This document shows, in pieces, positions 32,968 through 44,828 of a stretch of DNA of 64,000 nt. A program made the position numbers and the translations under genes. The notes under the pieces were generated by a model. That model saw only the letters and a program-made list of their open reading frames with translations, was not told where the DNA came from and searched no databases. The stretch's first letter is position 1; each line of letters opens with the position of its first letter. The DNA is from Armillaria gallica (Eukaryota > Basidiomycota > Agaricomycetes > Agaricales > Physalacriaceae): the NCBI GenBank assembly GCA_037576215.1, contig JBANDB010000013.1, positions 2,418,001-2,482,000 of the forward strand, in the 5' to 3' direction.

Positions 32968-35900
32968 CTAGTCGTATCCTCCGGAAGATAAAGAAGGCGG
33001 CAATTCCCCGCCACAGTTGACCTCAACGTCATCTGTAAGCTCCAAGATCACGGTCGAAGACGTTGTGAACACGTCCCAGTCCAGAAAGCAGGTTGATTTC
33101 TGTGGCCTGCCGTTGACAGTTACGCTCTATGGTGACATTAGCATGATTTTGAGCCAATATGATTTCAAGGGTACCTTGACATAGATGCCGCTACCGAACC
33201 CTCGGCTCACGAAGGTGGTAGTAGAATTTAACAGGGGATTATGAAACGATATCGAAGGGAAGTACGGTGAAGAGAGGAGATACTGTTTTGTAGCCGGCAA
33301 CGGGTACATCCCAGCGAGGTAGAAGAAGACATAACTGCCCATCGCCCCTTTGTATATGATTTAACGGCAACCTCATTGACTGCTATGTTCAAAGATACAC
33401 ACCAGAATCTGCCAAGCGTCAGTCGCACGAAGAAAGGTAAAGAAAGGCGAGCGTACCATCGTTCCCAGGTAAACCATTTCGAGATGTGTTAAAGTATTGA
33501 TTAATGGTCTCTCTTACGCGACGCGCACTATATCCAGGCTTGTCGGCATAGTGATACATATGCGGTATCTGTTGTGACGGCTCGTTTGTCGAATCAAAGT
33601 AGCCCTATCTGACGATTAAATGTCGCCTGATGAAATAATGTAAAGTGTACTCGCATTATCAAACATCCAGTCAAGTCGTTCAATGAACTTCTTACGACCG
33701 CCTTGCAGCTCAATAAGCTTGGCTGTGTCGTGCGGGACATACTGCACAAATGAGCGCGTTAAAGTATTAAAATTCTAAACGTATACCTGAGAATAGACTA
33801 TAGGAGACGTCTCATAGAACCCATCGCGACGGATGGCATTTAGAAAGCATGTCGATCCAGTTGGATCGTGAATGCTGCAATGCCTTGGATCGGTGTAGTT
33901 CCACGTTCCGTTAGCAAAGCGGGGCTATTTATTCATCAGCAACATTGTAATAGAAAATTAAACTCGGCTATACCTGGAAGAACCCGGAAATATCCTCTTC
34001 GATATCCGGAACGCTGATGCTCCCATTCCATGAGTTCATAAAGTTCCGCGCTCTGGCAGCATACTGGTCATGAGAGATGAGCTATACGCACGCGGAAGAA
34101 GCGCAAACAAAGTCCAGACCTTCACAGCATCTTCAACCTTGTTCAGACCTTTGGCTACCTGTGAGATGGCGAAGTCATCGAAAGCGTACTAAGGCATTCC
34201 TCGTCGGCGCGGAAAGAAAAAGGAGATACTGGATACGAGGATTACCTCTATAGCACGCGAAACCTGTTTAGTGTTCGCGCCACCACGATACGTCGTGTCT
34301 GAGGGAATGTAGCCTGAGTAAAATATCAGTCAGGCAGTTTGACCGACACATTATGATATACACACCGAGCTCTTTCCATACATCTGCTTGCCGGCCTTGG
34401 ATATTCCAATTTGGAGGGGTGTTCTCCGCGTCGGCGAGAAGTGCGTTGTACAGATCTTTGTCGGAAACACCTAGTGAAGAGGTGTGATTCTGATATCTTC
34501 AGATAGGTTACATCAGTTGTTGGGCTTAAAAGAAATGGATGAATTGACTTGATAAAGAATTCTGCTAGGATAGGGTCACCATCTAGAGGACATGAGGAAC
34601 ACTTCGGCACGATGAAGCAATTTGATTGACATACGGCTCCCGCCTTGGACAAATCTTTATTGGTCTTCACGTGAATTTTGATATGAAAATGCACAGGAAT
34701 ATAGAACGTACTGCTTTGTTCCCATTTCACGACATTCGGGAAGCCAGCCTTCGTTCTTCTGGATATCGATCATTCCCCGAACAATAGCTGCAAATCTTTG
34801 GGGATCGTGGAGCGACATGAGAGGAAAGAGCGTTCGGTAGGTATCCCACTGCACAAGTAATATTAGCACGAAAGCCATATAACAACGAGGTAGGTCTGAC
34901 GTTACAATAAAACGAGTCGTAATAAGGCTCGCTTGAAGACCACCCCGGATTTTCACCTGTCACTGAAAGGGTATCATAAATCGCTGTCATGTAGGCAGAT
35001 GAATACGTAACTCACGGTCCGCAGGAGTGATATGAGTCCTGTAGAGCTAGTTTGTTGTTTTTTCAAGACCTATAAAGGACAGAAGTGGGAGGAAGACGCA
35101 CTGAAGAGTAAAGCAGAGTCGTTGTATTATCGGCCACGCCGTCAGTATTAACCTGCACTCGACCCAAAATGTCCCGCCATTGCGCTTCACTGTCTCGAAC
35201 CACCCTCTCGAAGTTCCAATCAGAAATTTCTTTCTCCGCATTGGCACACGCCTGCTCTACGGAGAGCAACGAGATGCCGACACGTGCTAGGATTGTAGTA
35301 GGTCCCGTTTTCGAGCCTGGAAACCCGACTAAACCACCGTGCTCGTACCCCCACGCTGCCAAAGAAGTTGCTGACAAAATACAACAGAAGAAGATGGTTG
35401 GTGCTCACTGTAGTAGTGCTGTTGGATATCCGTCCCCCAGAGATTGGGATAGTTGATCTTGTAGGGACCATATTCGACTGGCCCACTGAAGTCACCCTTG
35501 AAATCCACGCATGCATATGCATTGTAGCGGGCTATTCCAAACGAGTCGGCAAAGCTTCCGCTAGCTACATGTGTGTGAAACACGGTAACAAAAGGTTGAC
35601 GAGAAGCAGGGACGCACCTGTCATGCGACCGGTCTCCGAGTTGATGAGCATCGTTATGTCATTGGCGCTAATCTGTCCGTCGTTCGTGACATCTAGCAAG
35701 ATCCTAGGCGTAGTAGATTCTTCAGGGAATGTGTATCGATGTAAAGCGGTCCGTCGTGTCGATGTAAGTTCAACTCTGATTGAATTAGAGAGGTTAGTAG
35801 AGAAATACCCAGGTGAGGCATAGTCGTCAACTGAACCTAATACCAAGCTTTGGTCGGTAAGATGGAATATCGCAAAGTGTGTTTCGTACCATCAGGTAGT

Positions 35901-36401
35901 ATATGACGTAGTATTTTCCTCGAGTCGATTGTCGTCAGGCATTGTTCAAATGCCGAACAGTTGTGTATAGGAAACAGCTTGAAGTTCGATAAAGGGACTT
36001 GCTATTAACCAAGTTGAGCAACCAGTCGTAAGAAACTGAATGGACGAACTCCTCCGGTCCCAGACTGATGCAGCTGGGAGAAGCCTGTGACATTATACCT
36101 GGCATCACCGTCGTACCCAGCGTGCTTCAGGTTGAAATAAGCTTAGTGTTTGATAACTGAATATAAAATGCCCTACGTTTCCAGGCGAATCAGTGTCCAT
36201 CCCTACTTTAACCATACCATGGGGAACCGTCGCGCCTGTTTGATGTCTGTTCAGCTCCCCAGCAGGTAAAAACTTCTTTTGAAACGAACCAGGAAAAGTA
36301 TGTCCCCCATTGACTGTGCCGATAAACAGATTGACGTATTGAAGGGGATCAAGAGCAGCGGCGACAGCTAGGAGCCAGCTGTACAACAATAGCAGCTTCA
36401 T
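32968..36401 (-). CDS. Secreted GH92-type alpha-1,2-mannosidase, many introns
   Basis: ATG at 36401 opens a signal peptide (MKLLLLYSWLLAVAAA), then the family N-terminus LQYVNLFIGTVNGGHTFPG joined over an intron to ATVPHGMVKVGMDTDSPGN, then HAGYDGDARYNVTGFSQLH and SNFKLFPI. Middle exons read YNAYACVDFKGDFS, WNFERVVRDSEAQWRDIL, WDTYRTLFPLMSLHDPQRF (the conserved WDTYRT region), ENTPPNWNIQGRQADVWKE and SRAIEYAFDDFAISQVA. Near the end are YFDSTNEPSQQIPHMYHY and MGSYVFFYLAGMYPLPA. The last exon ends ELPPSLSSGGYD at 32968. GH92 enzymes are calcium-dependent exo-mannosidases acting on N-glycan or yeast mannan. The gene converges on GH3 with 45 bp between stops. About a dozen short introns; not all junctions were resolved. 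Confidence 0.9.
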
Positions 36402-37203
36402 GGGAGCACTAAAGCGAGCAGGACATGGTCAGCTGATAGCCATACGGCCCAGAGTTTTCGAGGGACTTCTTTTCTGCCTTTTCAAGTGTACTCTCGCGTT
36501 CTCCTTGGCCAGCAGCGGGTGGTTCATGTTCACTATGACAGGTTAGTGATGTTCCGAAGAAATTCCGGTACATGGTGACCACAAAACCATTGAAACAATG
36601 TCGAGAAAGCAAATGAAAGTGACTGTTGCTGAACGCTGAACGTTGATTTCCAATCTGATTTTCCCGAGTTTGACGCGAAACCACGTCATCCATCGCGGCC
36701 CGTCCGCGGCGGTGTAGGGCCGGTGCCATTTGCGTTCATGGTTGGCTCAATAGGCTAGAAAATCAGGTTTTCTATATGTCTTTCTTTGCTTGATCTCCTA
36801 GCGAAAGTCCCACTATCACTTTGGAATTGATTTGTGAAGATCGCTCTACCCTTTGTTCAATCTCCACCCCCATTAGTTGTTGGTATGCTTAGTAGTACTT
36901 GGCCATCTACCATTGTGGAATTACCATCCCCGGACGGCTTTGATAACATTTCTTATTGGACACATCCAAGTATTCCCCGTGCCATTTTCTCCCGAGCCTG
37001 GACTAACAGTCCCAATTTGCGAGTGTCATGCAAGTAGAGGCATACTTTATTTCCTAAGACGATGGTGTGGAAGGAGTGTTTCCATCCGTATGAAACACCA
37101 GTGATGCATAGACAATGAGGAAGAAATTGCAAAGTTAAACCGTACATGAGCAGATGAATAAGAATAATCTATCGAATAAACACAACGCTAGAAATACTGG
37201 CTC
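36402..37203. other. Intergenic region upstream of GH92
   Basis: No supported gene. A minus-strand open frame at 36409-36729 abuts the GH92 start but has no motif and probably is 5' leader or promoter. The rest (36730-37203) holds the 3' flank of the next minus-strand gene. Confidence 0.4.
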
Positions 37204-38649
37204 TCAGCTTTCCATCCTCTGCAATTTGCGCAATGACTTGATTGGCGCCGACGCTACATCGTCCGTATCGTCCTTCAATCGCGACATAGATTTCATCTGT
37301 GCTTGTTCAGGTTCAGGCTCGCATTTAACCAACGGTGGGGAAACGTCCTCGACGACGTCCGTATCCATATCCACATCTAACAACTGCTCCAACGGATTTC
37401 TCCAGAAGCTCGTCGAACAATCCGGGTCAGAAATTTCTGGGAAGTTGGGGGTGGGAACAAAGCTGACCGTGTCTTCGGAAACGGTTATGGTCGCTCTGAT
37501 CCTCTCTGATTTTCTGAGTAAGGCTACTTCGTTTTCTAAGGAAGCGATACGCCGTTCTTGGGATTGAAACTTTAGGCGCAAAAGCTTGTAGAGCTCGGGT
37601 GATGGAGAGGGTAAGGCAAAGGTGACGGGTTCACAGCCCAGGTCGGGAGGTATGGGCAAATTTACAGGATCACAAGGTTCCAGAGCATGCGTTTTCGTCG
37701 ACAGATTTTCGTCGGATAATTTGGGTGGGGCTGCGGGCCGGTCCCTCCAGACCTTTGTACGCTGCCAAGACTCCAGGTAATCCTGTGCGTTTCTTGCAGG
37801 GAGCGCTGCGTTCTCGTTCGTATCCCATATCCAATCACCCCGAACCTCCTTTAGCCCACTCATCCACCTATTGGCCTTAACGCCGCCCTCGATTTGCTCT
37901 TCATCAAGTTTGAATCCCTTCAGTCCCTTCAGCACTAGTCGCTTCCAATCTACGGTTATCAGCACCCTAACTGCGAGAGAGGGGGAAAAAAACTCACCAG
38001 ATTTGACGGCATCTTTCCGATACTCCTCGTCCCCGTACATCTCCCAAAACTCCTTCAGATATCTTGGGTGGGATAACAACCACCCCATGCGATATCGTGC
38101 CAGGGCCCTATCAAACACTGCACACCTCCAGCTCCTTCCAACCCCCTCCTCACTCATCGCTCGCCTGACCTCTTCAAGAAACGCTTTGCAAAGTCTCGAC
38201 ACGTGCAGGATTCCGGTCTTGAACTCGCTCCACTCCTTGTCGTCCGCCAGGACCAACCGGAGGGAGCTCCACATAAATTCCCCCACGAACATCAGTGGTA
38301 TACGATACACATTCGGTACTACCGTTGTAGATCCGTCCGCTGAGGTGATAGTAGCCCATTTCGAACGATGTGTACGGCCTGGGACGGAGAATGAGTGGGT
38401 GACAAGATGTTTAACGATATCGTCTTTGGACCACGCCGATGCATCTCTGTAGTCTAGTTCATCAGGATGGTCCCATCCCAAATCTTTGGCAGGCGAAGGG
38501 GAGTGAAGGTGGATGATTGCGTCAACTTGTTCTTCCTTCGGCTCTGATTTCACAATGGGAGCGGTTTGGTATTTCTGCGTTTTCTTTTGACGAATCCGGT
38601 GGCTGGGGTGCGATTTCGAGCTAATGGAGTCTTTGGTAATGCGCGTCAT
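37204..38649 (-). CDS. Hypothetical, probably nuclear, protein (481 aa, single exon)
   Basis: A long uninterrupted minus-strand frame starts MTRITKDSISSKS. The N-terminal 45 residues are basic then acidic and include VKSEPKEE (residues 33-40); another VKCE occurs near residue 441. Both fit the psi-K-x-E sumoylation pattern. A central region (about 75-290) is rich in Trp, Arg and Leu and looks folded (YRIPLMFVGEFMWSSLRLVL, RYRMGWLLSHPRYLKEFWE). It is followed by a proline-rich linker and a short coiled coil (about 355-380, ERRIASLENEVALLRK). The tail is acidic and serine-rich. No catalytic motif or membrane segment is visible and no family is recognised. The absence of introns is unusual among its neighbours. 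A nuclear regulatory role is only inferred from composition. Confidence 0.75.
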   Translation of the reverse strand: MTRITKDSISSKSHPSHRIRQKKTQKYQTAPIVKSEPKEEQVDAIIHLHSPSPAKDLGWDHPDELDYRDASAWSKDDIVKHLVTHSFSVPGRTHRSKWATITSADGSTTVVPNVYRIPLMFVGEFMWSSLRLVLADDKEWSEFKTGILHVSRLCKAFLEEVRRAMSEEGVGRSWRCAVFDRALARYRMGWLLSHPRYLKEFWEMYGDEEYRKDAVKSGEFFSPSLAVRVLITVDWKRLVLKGLKGFKLDEEQIEGGVKANRWMSGLKEVRGDWIWDTNENAALPARNAQDYLESWQRTKVWRDRPAAPPKLSDENLSTKTHALEPCDPVNLPIPPDLGCEPVTFALPSPSPELYKLLRLKFQSQERRIASLENEVALLRKSERIRATITVSEDTVSFVPTPNFPEISDPDCSTSFWRNPLEQLLDVDMDTDVVEDVSPPLVKCEPEPEQAQMKSMSRLKDDTDDVASAPIKSLRKLQRMES

Positions 38650-40700
38650 GGGGGAACTGTGCTGCTGGCAAGAGAATTAGAAACATCAATGCTGAGAAGA
38701 TATTTAGGAGATCCGTACCGATTTCAGGGGACAATAAATGACAAAAATTTAAATACTCCAAGCCTTGAAGTGGTGTTATGGTGTTGTGAGAGAGTCGAAG
38801 AGTCAAAGAAATGCTGTCCGAGGTGGTGTGGTGGTAGGTGAAAAAGGATCTGCCGAATGCGGCAATTCCGATGTCAGCGCGACAACGTGATACTTGCGTC
38901 GCCGGTCGGTTTGTACATTGTCCCGTCGACCATATTGGGCTATAATTCTGATATAAAGTACATTGGTCTGTGTACCATGTAATATGAATATTCGACCGGT
39001 TTCCGTTGCATCGTCATTTTTTATAACATATCGCAATGAAGTCACCCTAGCGGAGACTGTTATTTACCTATGCAGCGGACATGACAACTGTCAACTTCAG
39101 TCAATCAATAAATGATGCAGCTTTGAATGGTCGTGGGCGAGAAGTCCAGGCATAGGCTTTCAGCATAAGGGATCTCCCTCAAATTGATAATCAACAAGCG
39201 CCAGAATGTGTAATGTACAGATTCTGTTTTCCTAAATGCTTCAAGATGCCAACCCTAAAAAGTACCGCAATTTCGGTCTCAGAAAGTGCATATCCAAAGG
39301 AAGAACTTGACTGAATAGGCCCAGTGGAGTCACAATGACTCAGAACCATCAAGGGAGCCTGGCAAGAAACTTGTAGAAGGTTCCATGCCCAGGATCTGTC
39401 TGCAGTCGCACTATTATGATATAAGGAGACTTCCCATTACTAGAGGATACAGCAGCTTCGAAGCAACGCGCAGGTAATAAGTGTCCGGGAAACGCTGAAT
39501 TCCCTAAACTCCTTGGGACCTCTAAGTCGTGTAACTTTCAAAGGTCGATTCTTTTCTACTTTCAGGGCTGGCTTCATGGGCAGAGTTATATACAGAAAAT
39601 TGTTGACGTTGTATGATAGGCCGTGGGCTATATGAGGCCTGGGATAATGTCGGAACGCCGGATCTGGGAGTCTGACGCGTCATGTATCAAATACTTATCG
39701 CTATGAATACCTCTTTACCTAATCTGCCTTTTATGCCTTTTTATGCCTAGAATTTGGCTACTAAAGCTTATACGTAGCATGTTCCATCAAGGAGTGAACA
39801 GCAAGAGACACTGAGATGACGGGAGAGTACGACCCTCATCGGCTACCGGTACGATTAGCCGGTGTCAGGAATTGGCAATCAACGCCTGATTTCAAACCAT
39901 CAGCTACCTCGCTCTTCGACGGGATTACTTCTACACCTTCTTGATTTTATCTTCTCGTATCGGGTCGGTTGATTTGCCGTATCCATTTCTTTCTGTCCCT
40001 CTAGTGGGCGTATGGTACCTTTCCTGCATAGCAGCATAATGGTCAAGTAACAACAGGTTTGCTGGGTCAAGGCTCAGGTCTCGTCGGAGGGGGAAGCGTC
40101 GCTTAACGGGCCTGAGTGTTATTTCTCAAATAACCCTCCAATTCTCTCTTCTATACACCTATGTCTGACTCAGATTCGTACGACCTAACGGAGAATAACG
40201 CCGCAATTTGCGCCATTGATCTTACCGGGAAATTTCCTTCAAGCCGTATTAACTTGAGCAGAGAACATGGTGGAATCTTTACTTTATCCTATGGAAAGAC
40301 CTGACATTTTCGCCGTCAGATAGTATATTGGCCTTCGTTTCCAGTGCCTTGCGAGTAAATATCACGGTTTCGTTCATAGTGAGAACGTCGATGCCGTCAT
40401 CGCCCGATAATAGCATTGAACGTACGCCTTTAGATTCATTTCCTCCCATTCGAAGCGGTGTTGGTACCTGTCCTACTCGGCGTCAGACACGAGGCGCGGA
40501 TGACGTGATCCTTGTCCCGTTTTAGGCTTACTGATCTTTGTCCCTTCTGCTTGCTTTGTCTTTCTAAAGTGGCTGTGCGGGAAGATGGCAATATTTAAAC
40601 GGAGCGCTATCAACAGTACCTTCCGTTCCTTTCCCTCTGTCTGTTTGCCCTGGTGGCACCTTTTCTCTTCTTCTTCCAGCCCACCAGTGCAATAACGGCG
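38650..40700. other. Two-kilobase intergenic region, no gene supported
   Basis: No frame here carries a recognisable motif. A short frame from ATG at 40162 (MSDSDSYDLTENNAAI, 47 codons to a stop near 40300) has ordinary codon content and could be a small protein, a uORF or an unused 5' exon of the downstream gene; the evidence does not decide. A weak AATATTTAAA word near 40591 might serve as a TATA element for the gene starting at 40701. Confidence 0.35.
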
Positions 40701-42175
40701 ATGGCACAGAACCTCACTCTGCTAGAGTCCAGGATTATCAATGAAACGGGAAGTCCTTGCTCTCGCTTGAAGTGCATCCAGAAAAGTGTGTCTGTTCGAT
40801 TCCTTGCTAAAAGCTCTATAGGCTTATAAAACGTCGCAGCTCGTGACTTTGATGTACGTTCGATTGGAGCAATATTATTCTCCCCTCTCACTTCTCAGGT
40901 GTATCATGGAGTCCTCGATAAATTCGGCGAGATCTCGGTTCGCGTGAGGATACCCCTGGCTCGTGACGGCGGCGCTGTCACCCCTTATCAAGTTATGCTA
41001 TCAGAGGTCCGCATTTTTCGTTTGCCTTTCTCCAGATGCCTGAGTTTTCCGACAGTTTGCAACTCTTTCGTTCTTACGATCTCAGGTTCCCAAGTCTGTC
41101 CCTGTTCAGATTCCGATCTCCATTGACGAGGATAAGGACAATTTGGTTGGTGGTCCATGGATAGCGACTACATTGGTACGCGTGTGTAACCGATATCGCA
41201 TATCCATCTGAGTCTGTTATCTTCATTCCAGACCAAGGGTCCCTTTCTAAATAACATCATCCACACTCTCAACTCCATACAACGCGAGACCATTATCGAT
41301 TCCGTTGCAGAGACGTATTACAGGACCCTCATGTCTCGCAGCAGCAAATTTTCAAAAATTGGCAGTATCTATCGCCACGAAGACCGTGAACAAATGGCTC
41401 GGGACTGGTTCTTTACAGACGACGACGGAAACCGTGATGTCAAATCTCGTTCCGATTACTTTGTGGGACCTATCGCAGTATACCCTCCAGATTCGAATGA
41501 ATCGGACCGTAATACTGAGCCTCCGAATGTCTGGCATTGCGGTCCGTTTGAATCTGCGGATAAATGGCTTGCAGCGATTGCCTCCCGGGACTTGGACTAT
41601 ACAGGCGCGCCTTCCGACCTTTCCCTTGACGAGCGGCGCGATAGAGAGCGTGACGTAAACGAGATATTGGGACGCATGCGCAAGAAAGATCGGGATTTCA
41701 GGAAACGACTGGTACTCGAGCACCCTGCCTTCTCTCTGTCTTGCATCCAGGTAGATCCTGCTGATCCTACGAAGATTGTTTCCATTTCCGGTTGGGCTGG
41801 GGCGCGGGTTGTGCCATCGTGGGCAATCAACCCTCCGTTGGGTATACCGGAAAATCTAGGGCAGGTTGAGCAGAAGCGCTTGATCACTAGGTTTGCCTGG
41901 GCCGTGACGCAGAAATTTCCAGAGGCAGATTGGCGAAACAGCTCGATGTTTGACAAGCTTCTCGTCGCGCAGAATAGCCATATGGATCCCAATGACAGAG
42001 CCTCGCTCTTCAGGAACAAAACTGTGCTGCAGAAAATGCGTAGGTTGATCGCTTTATAAGCTTCTTGTTGTTTGATTGACCTAGTGATGTAGTGACGTTC
42101 CGGAAGAAGGACGAACCTTTAGACAAAATACTGCCGGAAGATTTGGATTCCATTATTGATCGCTTCTCTGAATAA
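40701..42175 (+). CDS. APH/choline-kinase-like protein, probable pseudokinase
   Basis: The start at 40701 reads MAQNLTLLESRIINETGSPC, the usual opening of fungal APH-like proteins. Exons follow with YHGVLDKFGEISVRVRIPLA (the strand region where an invariant Lys or Arg is expected), VPVQIPISIDEDKDNLVGGP, and a long exon (41245-42045) containing NIIHTLNSIQRETIIDSVAE, RDWFFTDDDGNRD and KWLAAIASRD. The catalytic-loop equivalent reads LEHPAFSLSCIQVDP, where family members have an H-x-D-x-x-x-x-N pattern; here the Asp and Asn are absent. The following metal-binding segment reads VSISGWAGARVVPSW rather than ID-W-E-GA. The last exon after a short intron reads FRKKDEPLDKILPEDLDS. The fold is supported, but phosphotransfer is unlikely. 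Middle introns were only partly resolved. Confidence 0.7.
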
Positions 42176-43659
42176 GCGGGTTGCATTCGGAAATCTTCGT
42201 TGCGACCTGTCTGTATGGATCCTCTTTGATCAACTTATCCTAATTTTTCCTGTCATTGCATCTCGGAAAGGAAAATATTCTGTTGAATAAGCAAGGTCAG
42301 TGCATGTCGGACTCGTCTTCATTCCCAATGTTTGTCGAACAATCGAGAGACCAAGCTGTCCACAGGACCATAATGACTTCAACACACAGTATACCTAGGA
42401 AAGAAAACTGTTTTGGTCAAGAAGATATTGCCATAGTTGGGATCGAACCCAGCGACGGCTGTAATGTACCAACTTCTGAGATCTGAACTAGCATGCCCAT
42501 TCTCTGTCGACAGATTAGTCTTCTTACACAGGTCTATGTTATGCCGTCTATCGTATGTACCCTCGGTATCACACTGCATAGACCATCCATACGAGAGATC
42601 CTTATATCTTGTCACTACTTAATCCGGCTGGAAGAATTTTGAATAAACATCGGTTACACTCACGATGCACTTCTGAAGCAGGTAGACCTTGCAGAACCCG
42701 ATTGTCACTGCTTGAAGGACTGTCGGTGAGAGTGAAGTGACTTCTCTTCTTGATCATGCAAAACAACGACGTAGAAAGAACGCAAATCGTGCTTGCCGAG
42801 GATGATGTACAAAACGAAAATATCAATGTATAAGGACCAAAGTATTTGGCAAGAACTAGACAAGCTACTGGGATATGATTAGCCTACGTTAGCACATATA
42901 TATACCAGGCGCAGTCGACTCACAAAGCGCCACATATCTACGTCAAAAAATTTCATACCCACAGATTACCCCTGCGACGGGCACAAGTACAGCGACCTGA
43001 GAGGGGAAAAAGTCTTAGGGATCGCGCTGTTATGAACATGATTCACTACACGCACGATAACGACACCCAATATCATTTTCCAATAACTCAAAGAGCAACC
43101 TTCCTCCATTGCTGGCACTGGCTTCAGAAAGCTTTCATGAACCTGGCGATAGAACGACGGGGTTGAATATGGCTGTTCTCAGTAGAACACGAATGACACT
43201 CGCTGATTTTTTTGAAGACGATAATGGGAAGGCAGAATGACTGGGCTGAAAGTTCGAGGTGAGCTCTGCGAAGAACCACCAGAACTATTTGACGTGGCTC
43301 ACTAGGGGAGGAGTCAAAAAGGATTTCGTGTGGGGGCAATGTCGACGGTACGGATGGTAGTGAATGCGCCGTACAGTTTTGTACTTTGGCGCTTTAAGAA
43401 AGGATCCATCATAAGGGCGCGATGGGTGGTCCATAGTCGTGGTGAGAAGGGAAAAGTCGTCGTTGTCTTGGCTGTTAAATGCGGCGGAAAGTAAAATTTC
43501 AGTGTGCGAAATTGCGGAAGCATGTGCAAACAATGCGCACGGAAATCAGTAGTCGGAGGCGGCTTAGAGAATGCCGATCCTTTTCCGTACGTGCAATCGG
43601 GAGTCTTATACACGTCTTTCTACGAAAGGAATTGGATGGCGGTGTGTGAATTCCTTGTA
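42176..43659. other. Intergenic region with one tRNA-like module
   Basis: No gene is supported over about 1.5 kb. Small minus-strand frames near 43124-43613 overlap each other in different frames and carry no motif. The tRNA-like module near 42428-42503 is listed separately. Confidence 0.4.
42428..42503 (-). ncRNA. tRNA-like module (degenerate)
   Basis: On the minus strand the sequence ends GCTGGGTTCGATCCC AACTATGGC, a good T-arm followed by an acceptor-like strand, preceded by AGAAGTTGGTACATTACAGCC, which resembles a D-arm. A normal anticodon arm cannot be drawn in the remaining space, so it is not a functional tRNA. It belongs with the similar modules at 43.97-45.80 and 59.25-59.85 kb. Confidence 0.4.
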
Positions 43660-43967
43660 CACACTACAGGATAATTCTGGAAACATGCAGGATGGACTTA
43701 AATATTTCATGCTTCATTTGAAGAAGACCGACGGAATAGGAAGCACTGTCGGAACAACACGGTGATCCCTCACTGGCCCATACCAATCCTTGATCATGAA
43801 GTTTCACGAATCCGTTCTTGGGACACGAAAAGAGTAGAGTTGCCTTTGATTGTTAAGCCAATGATATTCGACTAGCTGGATGCATGGGAATGAACTAAAA
43901 AGACTACGCGAGTCTTCTATAAGGTCCGTGAGATGAAAAACGACGGTAAACATTTCTAAGTTCGGAT

Positions 43968-44028
43968 ATAAGGAATTGAACCCATAGATGCCGCAACTGG
44001 CCTCTACACCATGCCCGAGGTATATGCA
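43968..44028 (-). ncRNA. tRNA-like module, anticodon arm missing
   Basis: The minus strand reads TCGGGCATGGTGTAGAGGCC, then directly GGGTTCAATTCC and an acceptor-like TATCCGA that pairs with the 5' TCGGGCA. The total is about 57 nt, some 15 short of a tRNA, and the missing part is the anticodon arm. The D-arm resembles tRNA-Glu or Asp. Confidence 0.45.
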
Positions 44029-44295
44029 ACTCGCATAGAGGGAACCATGAGCTAACGACAGCGTCTCTCCCAAGACCCAAAACACCACGTACACAGGTAG
44101 AAGAAATCGGACCCTCTCTACATTCGCAGGCCATCTTATCATCTTTTACACCATATCCGAGTTCGCGTAGTGAGAAGACGTTAGATCAGATGGAGGAAAT
44201 GGGATAGACACTTGGATCAAAATGGCCAGTACTAGAACGTTGTCCCTAGAAACCGTCCTCGTTCGTGATAAAAATCAACACTTTGTCATTAAAAT

Positions 44296-44352
44296 CGTCA
44301 TAAGGAATCGAACCCAGAGATGCGGCGACAGGCTTCTGCACCATACCCGAAT
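44296..44352 (-). ncRNA. tRNA-like module, anticodon arm missing
   Basis: The minus strand reads TTCGGGTATGGTGCAGAAGC, a spacer, then GGGTTCGATTCCTTAT. It has the same truncated organisation as the module at 43968-44028 and the closest T-arm to consensus. Confidence 0.45.
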
Positions 44353-44539
44353 CTCGATGTATAACTCTCAAAACCGGGAAAATTATAACTGCCAGGAAAG
44401 CAAGGAAGAATATTCTGGGCGAAAGAGATAGTCACTGGTGGGAATATGAAAACTTTCGGGTAAAAGTCACTCGGACTATGCAACAGCTGACCGCAACGTC
44501 TCTCCAAAGACCTAAACCAAAGAAATGTCACCATTTCAG

Positions 44540-44607
44540 ATACGGGGGAATCGAACCCTCGTTCCATACATCGGAGGGTGCCAAGGCCGTTAGACCACAT
44601 CTGACGT
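44540..44607 (-). ncRNA. tRNA-like module (degenerate, near full length)
   Basis: The minus strand runs from CAGATGTGGTCTAACGGCC to GGGTTCGATTCCCCCGTATCTG. The ends pair over seven positions with two G-U pairs, and a D-arm and a T-arm (one mismatch) can be drawn. The central part does not form a proper anticodon stem. Probably a tRNA pseudogene. Confidence 0.45.
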
Positions 44608-44828
44608 TGCATAGTGAGAAGACATTGAAGCGAGATAGAAATCGGATAGACATTGATCGAACATAGTCGTTATGAGAGACCGCCAGAGCGAATCGTCAAT
44701 ATAGGAAGCATAAACCATGGCTTCGTCTTCGGCTTCCACTCGAATTCTGAAGCGCCTCCCTGGTGTTTCGCCAATTTCGGGGTTCTGTTCCCTGTATCTG
44801 AATTAGCGGCAGGCATCGCTTTTAGGTA

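Noticed and set aside
36409..36729. 106-codon minus-strand frame ahead of GH92
   Set aside because: No motif; position directly upstream of a gene with its own signal peptide suggests leader or promoter DNA.
37871..38452. 193-codon plus-strand frame
   Set aside because: Antisense shadow of the 481-codon minus-strand gene; serine/proline-rich composition typical of a shadow.
43124..43613. Overlapping minus-strand frames as a gene
   Set aside because: Three frames overlap in different phases, no splice model joins them and no motif is visible.
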